Of a DNA stretch of 64,000 bases, positions 58,868-64,000 are shown in pieces. The notes under the pieces were generated by a model. That model was not told the origin of the DNA. It worked only from the letters and a program-made list of their open reading frames with translations, and did no database searches. The stretch's first letter is position 1; each line of letters begins with the position of its first letter. The translations under genes were made by a program, and so were the position numbers. The DNA comes from an uncultured Collinsella sp. (GTDB lineage Bacteria > Actinomycetota > Coriobacteriia > Coriobacteriales > Coriobacteriaceae): contig CAUFMG010000001.1 in assembly GCA_959026725.1 (NCBI GenBank), positions 62,001 to 126,000 on the forward strand, read 5' to 3'.

Positions 58868-60181
58868 TTAACGCGCCGGCGAGACCACGAGCAGCGCGTC
58901 GTGCTCAAAGGGATGCTGGGCCACGCGCACGGTGCCGTCACCGTTGTCGCGGACGGGCAGCTTGGCGATGCGCTTGTCCTCCATGTCGAGGACCGTCGCC
59001 GTCCAGTCGCGCGCACCGTCGAGCTTAAACTTGAGCGCCGTGGTACGCGGCAGGTACGTGACGACGCGATCGCCAACGCGCGCCACACGAATGGCCTCGC
59101 GCGCGTCATCGAGCAGCTCCTGCGCCGGAACCACGGCAAGTGCGTCATCGCCAGCCGTAGCGCCCAGGCCGGCAAGCACATGCTCGATCGCGCCAAAGTC
59201 CCAAACGCCCGCAAACTGCAGGCACTCCTGCCAGCGGAACGGCATATCGAAGCCCTCGCCCAGCACCGAGCCCTGGCTCTTGCTGGTCTGCCAGTTCCAA
59301 ACGCCGTGCGCGCCATAGGTCACACCTGCACTGGCGCCGGCGAGGATCGACGACCACACGCTCGCGCGGCAGTCCTGCGCGGTGAACCGCCAGTACACGT
59401 TGCGCGAGGCGCCCATCTGCTCGTAACAGGGCTCGGAGTTGACCATCGGCTTTTTGGGATAGTTGGCGATAAAGTCCTGCGGCAGGCGCCAGGCCTCGGG
59501 CTGGCCCTCGTAGTTGTGGCCGGGCTGGAACATGTAGAAGTCCAGGCGGTCCAGGTACTGCAACGGAATGGTGCGGTTGCCGCGGTTGATATGCATGGTG
59601 CGCAACGCTTCGGGCGCGCGCTTGACAACTTCGTCGAGGGCATCCTCGTAATAGGCGATCGCCTCGTCGCTGGTAAAGTCGGTATCGCCCGTCACCACAT
59701 AGACGGGGTCGAACTCGCCCAGGTTCTCGACGACGCGGGCAACGTGGGCACGGACCTCCTCGCGCGGCATAACCTCGGCACCGCAACGCTCAGCAATCTT
59801 GGCGCCCCAGGTACCGGGCACGTAGTTGCACCACATAAGCACGAGTGCCGGACGAATGCCGTGCTCGACGGCAGCGCGGCACATGGCAGCAGCACGGTCC
59901 CAGTACGCCTGGTTGGGACGGGACCAATCAAAATGCACGCCGTCCTCGCTGGCATAGGGCCAAATGCCCAGATCGGGACAGCAGCGGTCCCACTGCGGCA
60001 GCGTGTTGATCTGCAGCACGTTCATGCCCTGCTCGGCGCGACGGGTCAGATAGTAGTCCCAATCGGCCTCGGTAATGCTCGTAAACGCGCTCCAGCACGT
60101 ATCGGCAAACCAAAAGAACGGTTTGCCCTCGCACAAAAAGCCGTCCTGACGACCGTTAACGGTCAGTTTTCCCAAACTCAT
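58868..60181 (-). CDS. DUF4038-type (GH140-like) glycoside hydrolase
   Basis: A 437-residue TIM-barrel enzyme. It opens with FLCEGKPFFWFADTCWSAFT and includes VVTGDTDF at the first acid position (Asp instead of Glu), VNSEPCYEQM at the second, and a short beta domain at the end. It belongs with DUF4038/apiosidase-like proteins, cleaving apiosyl or related glycosides; this is inferred from fold. AAAGGA lies 7 bases before the ATG at 60181. The neighbouring PTS IIBC gene is codirectional, about 210 bases upstream with a terminator between. Confidence 0.78.
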   Translation of the reverse strand: MSLGKLTVNGRQDGFLCEGKPFFWFADTCWSAFTSITEADWDYYLTRRAEQGMNVLQINTLPQWDRCCPDLGIWPYASEDGVHFDWSRPNQAYWDRAAAMCRAAVEHGIRPALVLMWCNYVPGTWGAKIAERCGAEVMPREEVRAHVARVVENLGEFDPVYVVTGDTDFTSDEAIAYYEDALDEVVKRAPEALRTMHINRGNRTIPLQYLDRLDFYMFQPGHNYEGQPEAWRLPQDFIANYPKKPMVNSEPCYEQMGASRNVYWRFTAQDCRASVWSSILAGASAGVTYGAHGVWNWQTSKSQGSVLGEGFDMPFRWQECLQFAGVWDFGAIEHVLAGLGATAGDDALAVVPAQELLDDAREAIRVARVGDRVVTYLPRTTALKFKLDGARDWTATVLDMEDKRIAKLPVRDNGDGTVRVAQHPFEHDALLVVSPAR

Positions 60182-60229
60182 CTGCATGTCCTTTCGCTCG
60201 ATAAAGGAATTGCGAACCGGCAGAAGCTT

Positions 60230-60253
60230 TCGCGGTAACCCCTGATGCGAAAG
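60230..60253. repeat. Small GCTTTCGC inverted repeat
   Basis: GCTTTCGC and GCGAAAGC enclose about 13 bases upstream of the GH140-like gene. Purpose unclear. Confidence 0.35.
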
Positions 60254-60319
60254 CCCCCGCCGTTTAACAAACCCCTGCGGGCGGACACCACTTGCCCACT
60301 CCAGTCTACCTTGCAAGAA

Positions 60320-60351
60320 GGGCCCCGCCGGGCTTGCGCCTGACGGGGCCC
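60320..60351 (-). terminator. PTS IIBC terminator
   Basis: GGGCCCCG paired with CGGGGCCC around 16 bases, with a TTCTT tail, 41 bases after the stop at 60393. Confidence 0.7.
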
Positions 60352-60392
60352 TGTCGTGTAGGTAAGGTCGTATGCGTCCGAATGGTTTGGCC

Positions 60393-61820
60393 TTAGGCCT
60401 CCATCTCGGCGAGCTCCTCCTTGGAGAAGCCAGTGGCAAAGACGACGGCAGCGGCGATGACAAAGGAGATTGCCATACCGACGATAGCCCAGACGGTGTT
60501 CATCTGGCCACCCTGCAGGTAGTTGGTGAAGACCAGGAAGTTGGAGGCACCGCCGGCCAGGTAGTAGGTAACACCCATGAGGCCGGAGAACACAGCGCCG
60601 ATAGCACCGCCGATAAACATACCGAGCATGGTGCGACGGAAGCGCATGAGGATACCGAAGAGTGCGGGCTCGGTGACGCCGCCGGCGATGGCGGAGATGA
60701 CGTAACCCAGAGCAAGACCCTTCTCGTCGGGGTTCCTCATCTTGAGGAAGGCACCGAAGGCGCAGCCCCAGACAGCGGCCATAGCGCAGTTGGTGGAAAC
60801 GAAGACGAAGGGATCGTAGCCGGCAGCGATGATCTGAACCTGAGCGAGCAGGATGACGGGCATGTGCATGCCGCAGACCACGAAGAGCTGCCAGAAGGCG
60901 CCGAGGATGGCCATGACGATCAGGATACCGATACCGCCAAGGTCAGCAAGACCAAAGAGGGCGTTGGCGATGAGGCTGCCGATCTCGTTGCCGATCGGGG
61001 CAAGGACGATGAAGGCGATGGGGATGGTGACGATCATGGTGCAGAACGGCGTGAAGACCGTGGACAGCACGTCGGGCATGACCTTCTTAAAGAACTTCTC
61101 GACAAAGTACAGGACCGGCACCGAGAGGATGATCGGCAGGACGGACTGCTGGTAGTTGGCAGCGGCGATCTGGATGCCGTAGACGGAGATGATTCCGCCA
61201 CCCTCCTGAGTCGCGACACTCACGACGGACGGGGCCATGAGAGCACCGCCGAGGAGCATGCCCAGAACCGGAGAGGCGCCGAGCTTCTTAGCAGCGGCAT
61301 AGCCCAGGTAAATGGGGATAAAGGTAAACGTGGCCTCGTACAGGGTGGTGTAGAGGAACGTGTAGGTCGGATCGGTATCGGAGAGAACGCCGAGCATAGT
61401 GGGACCGAGGACCGCGGCGATGGTGCGGAACAGACCGCCGGCCATGAGCAGCGGGATCAGCTGGGTCATGGAGCCCGACAGATAGTCGAGGATGATGTTC
61501 GGCAGGTTCTTGAGCTCGAACTTCTCCTTAGGAGCGTCGAGGTTCTCGTCGACCGCGGCACCCTGCTTGACGCCGGACATGGCGACGAACTCGGCGAGCA
61601 CCTTGGGCACGTTCTGGCCGATGATGACCTGGAGCTGGCTGCCGGCGAACTGGCAACCCAGAACACCCTTGACCTTCTTGATCTTCTCCACGTCGGCCTT
61701 GCTGTTATCCTTGAGCGTCAGACGCAGGCGCGTCATGCAGTTGGTGGCGACGGCAACATTCTCCGCACCGCCCACGAGCTCGAGGACATCGGTGGCAATC
61801 TGCTTGTTATCTACTGCCAT
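60393..61820 (-). CDS. PTS sugar permease, EIIBC (glucose/beta-glucoside family)
   Basis: A 475-residue protein with a cytoplasmic IIB domain (1-85; phosphocysteine in VATNCMTRLRL) and a membrane IIC domain of about ten helices with the GxTEP-type motif GGVTEPALFG. No IIA domain is present. Sugar specificity within the glucose superfamily (sucrose, trehalose, beta-glucoside) is not clear. GGGGAGGGG precedes the ATG at 61820; a longer start lacks context. The stand-alone EIIA at 39713 could act with it. Confidence 0.9.
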   Translation of the reverse strand: MAVDNKQIATDVLELVGGAENVAVATNCMTRLRLTLKDNSKADVEKIKKVKGVLGCQFAGSQLQVIIGQNVPKVLAEFVAMSGVKQGAAVDENLDAPKEKFELKNLPNIILDYLSGSMTQLIPLLMAGGLFRTIAAVLGPTMLGVLSDTDPTYTFLYTTLYEATFTFIPIYLGYAAAKKLGASPVLGMLLGGALMAPSVVSVATQEGGGIISVYGIQIAAANYQQSVLPIILSVPVLYFVEKFFKKVMPDVLSTVFTPFCTMIVTIPIAFIVLAPIGNEIGSLIANALFGLADLGGIGILIVMAILGAFWQLFVVCGMHMPVILLAQVQIIAAGYDPFVFVSTNCAMAAVWGCAFGAFLKMRNPDEKGLALGYVISAIAGGVTEPALFGILMRFRRTMLGMFIGGAIGAVFSGLMGVTYYLAGGASNFLVFTNYLQGGQMNTVWAIVGMAISFVIAAAVVFATGFSKEELAEMEA

Positions 61821-62310
61821 GGGACCCCTCCCCATATCATCGTGTGCCTACCCGTTTGGACGTAGGCACGCCTTTGACCCGGCGACTATAACCCCTTACG
61901 GCTGCCGAACCCTTGGATACGCTGTCGTAAACAATCTGTTTACTGAACGTTTACAGCACTTAGTTTACACGGAACGTCTAATTTGTGGCAATTTTGCCGT
62001 CTGTAGTCCGGTGAACGGTAGGAAATCGGGGGTGAACGTACTTGAACGGTAAGGGATTGTCTATTTGACGATCTGCTGCTAAATGCCTATTTACGTGGTC
62101 TTTTAATTTGGTAAACACCTCTATTCTTTGTTGACCCATCAACAAAAGCCCTGCTAAATGGTGATAAACGAATGTTTAGTAATTTGTTGAGTGTTCATTT
62201 TGACCGTTTACCGAGTTCATCTGCCTGTTCTGTAGCTCTGCATTAAACTAAACATGTTTAAGTTGTATTGCCGCTGATGTTTACCACTCGCGGCGCAGAG
62301 GAGGCAGCTC
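61821..62310. promoter_or_regulatory. Divergent regulatory region with GTTTAC-type operators
   Basis: AT-rich, non-coding. It contains GTAAAC-AATCT-GTTTAC (61927-61943), further GTTTAC at 61949 and 61963, GTAAAC (62111), TAAAC-GAAT-GTTTA (62165-62178), TAAACATGTTTA (62249-62260) and GTTTAC (62279). A regulator binding TAAAC half sites in pairs is likely for both the PTS gene and the esterase. Confidence 0.6.
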
Positions 62311-63648
62311 ATGGAACTCAAATCGTGCACCTACGCAACCGTCACCACGCTGGGAGACTTTGGCCCCTGGATCAGCATAGTCGTGCTCGACCTGCCGTGC
62401 ACCGTTCGCGCCAACGATATCGATGCGCGTACCTTCCATATATATGTAGAGCGCCATGAACGCACGGGCGAGATCCTGATGCGCAAAGAGCGCGGCGCCG
62501 ACCACGCCGCACCTTCCGTAGGCTATGTCGACGTCCTCGCCGCCTATCCGTGCGATGAGTGCGGACGCAAGCTCGCCTTTGGCACCCATGTGGCGCTCGA
62601 GATCGCCGAGCAGCGCCTGACCAAGAAGATCGAGGGCAGCGTGATGGGCTCGCGCTTGCTCGACGACCAGCTGCGCATCACGCAGCTCGCGGCCCTTCCC
62701 GGCAATGACGGTGACGATCCAACCTGCGGCCTGGTCTTTGACACCTGCCGCGGCGACATCTGTCCCGCGCTCAAGGGCTGGAGCAATGCCACGCAAAAGA
62801 CCGCCGTCAACGGCATCGCGCTCGAGTACGGCTTCTTTGAGCCCAGCTTTAAGGCCGAGGACTCCGCCTGCTTCAACCCCTTCGCGCCCGAAACGACAGT
62901 CGTGCCCCAGAAGGCCCCACTCGTGGTGTACCTGCACGGCGCTGGCGAGGGCAAGAGCGCTACGCAAGGCGAGGGCGCCACGCGCGCTTATATCGGCAAC
63001 CGCGTGACGGCCATCAGCCAGGCGCAGATCCAACGCTACTTTGGCGGCTTTGCCTGGGTTCTCGTGCCGCAGTCGCCCACGTTTTGGATGGACAACGGCA
63101 CTGAGCAGCTCGGCCACTCCAACCAGAGCATCTACTCCCCCGTCATTAAGGCGCTCATCGACGAGTTTGTCGCCGAGCATGCCGACCGCATCGACACCGA
63201 CCGCATCGTGGTCGCTGGCCTTTCCAACGGCGGCTTTATGACGCTGCGCCTGTGCGCCGACTACCCCGAGTTCTTCGCCGCGGGCCTTCCCTGCTGCGCG
63301 CCGTGGTACAACGCCACGGACGAGGACGTTGCTGCCCTTGCCAAGACACCGCTGTGGTTTACGCACTCCAAGGGCGATGAGCTCGTGATACCGCAGGAGA
63401 CCGTGCTGCCGCTCACGGCTCGCCTGCGCGCTGCCGGCGCCAACGTGCACCTCACCTACTTTAGCCATGTCGAGGACCTGACCGGGCGCTACCGCGAGGC
63501 CGACGGCTCGCCCAAGAAGACGTTCAACCATGGCGTGTGGATCCACCAATTCAACGACATGTGTTATCAAGACTTCGACGGGGGCAACGTACTTATCGAC
63601 GGCGAGCCGGTGGGCTGCTGGGAGTGGTCGGCCAGGGTCGACAGGTAA
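62311..63648 (+). CDS. Alpha/beta-hydrolase esterase (feruloyl/xylan-esterase-like)
   Basis: A 445-residue cytoplasmic enzyme. An Ig-like N-terminal domain (1-165) precedes an alpha/beta-hydrolase with VVYLHGAGEGKSATQGEGA, nucleophile in GLSNGGFM, acid in THSKGDELVIP and His in FNHGVW. The architecture resembles PHB-depolymerase/acetyl-xylan-esterase-like proteins. GAGGAGG lies 6 bases before the ATG. It may remove ester groups from glycans imported nearby. Confidence 0.82.
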   Translation: MELKSCTYATVTTLGDFGPWISIVVLDLPCTVRANDIDARTFHIYVERHERTGEILMRKERGADHAAPSVGYVDVLAAYPCDECGRKLAFGTHVALEIAEQRLTKKIEGSVMGSRLLDDQLRITQLAALPGNDGDDPTCGLVFDTCRGDICPALKGWSNATQKTAVNGIALEYGFFEPSFKAEDSACFNPFAPETTVVPQKAPLVVYLHGAGEGKSATQGEGATRAYIGNRVTAISQAQIQRYFGGFAWVLVPQSPTFWMDNGTEQLGHSNQSIYSPVIKALIDEFVAEHADRIDTDRIVVAGLSNGGFMTLRLCADYPEFFAAGLPCCAPWYNATDEDVAALAKTPLWFTHSKGDELVIPQETVLPLTARLRAAGANVHLTYFSHVEDLTGRYREADGSPKKTFNHGVWIHQFNDMCYQDFDGGNVLIDGEPVGCWEWSARVDR

Positions 63649-63661
63649 TCTATCCCATCAC

Positions 63662-63782
63662 GGGGCCGAGGGCTTACCTCTGAAAATGTCCTCGGGCATG
63701 CGGCCCGGTTGCACCACGCGCTTCGCGCTGTGCAACCGGGCCGCCCCCTGCGGAATATTTTCAGAGGTAAGCCCTCGGCCCC
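63662..63782. repeat. 121-base nested hairpin between genes
   Basis: A perfect 26-bp outer stem (63662-63687 with 63757-63782; begins GGGGCCGAGGGCTTACC) contains a perfect 13-bp inner stem GGCCCGGTTGCAC/GTGCAACCGGGCC (63702-63714 with 63730-63742), and CGCGCTTCGCG at the apex. A transcription terminator would not need this length. It resembles 14435-14504 in having the same apex motif in reverse. Confidence 0.8.
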
Positions 63783-63912
63783 GCTGCGTTGACGTTGCTG
63801 TTGACCCTGGGCGAGCGCTTCCGGCGGGCCGCCGGGTTGACGACGATGAGGGCGGGGGTCCCGTCTTGCCTTGCGCGTGACTGACTGAAATGATTTTGGT
63901 TGGAGCTTTCTT

Positions 63913-64000
63913 ATGACTCGCGATTTAACTCGGGTGATTGTTACTACTGATATGGAAGTCGATGATATGAACTCGCTCGTTCATTTGGCTCTGTATCTCA
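63913..64000 (+). CDS. Start of a DUF1593/nucleoside-hydrolase-like gene (partial)
   Basis: The first 29 codons, beginning MTRDLTRVIVTTDMEVDDMN. The TTDxExDDMNSL pattern matches the N-terminus of DUF1593 (cellulose-binding-like, nucleoside-hydrolase fold) proteins with Asp residues binding Ca2+. The gene runs off the window. Ribosome site is weak (GGAGCTTTCTT before the ATG). It follows the long hairpin. Confidence 0.7.
   Translation, partial: MTRDLTRVIVTTDMEVDDMNSLVHLALYL

Noticed and set aside
60372..61865. Plus-strand open frame rich in Asp, Glu and Gly over the PTS gene
   Set aside because: It is the antisense shadow of a membrane protein with a clear IIB phosphocysteine site.

Overview
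The window looks like a chromosomal segment of a human-gut Coriobacteriia actinobacterium, most likely Collinsella. The evidence is the high-GC coding sequence with clear Shine-Dalgarno sites, an actinobacterial dnaK-grpE-dnaJ-hspR cluster, a LuxR regulator fused to a 12-helix membrane domain, gut-type glycan genes, and many short palindromic intergenic repeats. This is inference; no rRNA or other phylogenetic marker is present. I see no tRNA, rRNA or CRISPR array.

Layout. 1-6.6 kb: a large Fe-S/FAD oxidoreductase divergent from a TetR regulator with paired palindromic operators, then a DUF5692-like membrane protein and a membrane-anchored surface protein. 6.7-11.2 kb: an AAA/DUF4143 ATPase with a promoter inside a long inverted repeat, a 61-residue acidic protein and clpB. 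11.3-14.3 kb: a duplicated block of two paralogous exported proteins, each followed by an array of three hairpins with 25-base centres. 14.5-21.6 kb: an aconitase-family hydratase, then hspR, dnaJ, grpE and dnaK, with a shared operator before clpB and dnaK. 22-26.4 kb: a 2[4Fe-4S] ferredoxin and the nadA-nadB-nadC-niaR operon with a 44-bp palindrome. 26.6-28.6 kb: a LytTR response regulator and GHKL sensor kinase. 29.3-31 kb: an IS200/IS605 element with tnpA and tnpB. 31-38.6 kb: thioredoxin, a small protein, nikR and hypF-hypC-hypD-hypE (hypF carries an inverted-repeat insertion), then a HAD phosphatase. 38.9-48.7 kb: a lipoprotein, PTS IIA, a 6-phospho-beta-glucosidase, AraC and RpiR regulators, a GH106-like hydrolase, a HTH-superoxide reductase fusion and pyrE. 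49-57.8 kb: MgtA, the membrane LuxR, and an MFS/glycosidase/ROK operon facing a TetR gene. 58.8-64 kb: a second glycosidase, PTS IIBC, an esterase and the start of a DUF1593-like gene.

How the genes work together. Four themes stand out: protein quality control under HspR; NAD synthesis under NiaR; nickel-dependent hydrogenase maturation with NikR beside hypFCDE; and uptake and cleavage of plant-type glycosides. The stand-alone IIA may complement the IIBC permease, which lacks a IIA domain.

The most unusual feature is a family of four structured elements (2-148, 17105-17253, 38751-38899, 47820-47967). All are 147-149 bases long and each lies just after the stop codon of a minus-strand gene. 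They share fixed boxes at both ends of a long central stem whose sequence differs between copies while pairing is kept. Also notable are the six palindromic units with exactly 25-base spacers, the coding inverted-repeat insertion in hypF, and several palindromic repeat families, one of which supplies the stop codon of a glycosidase.
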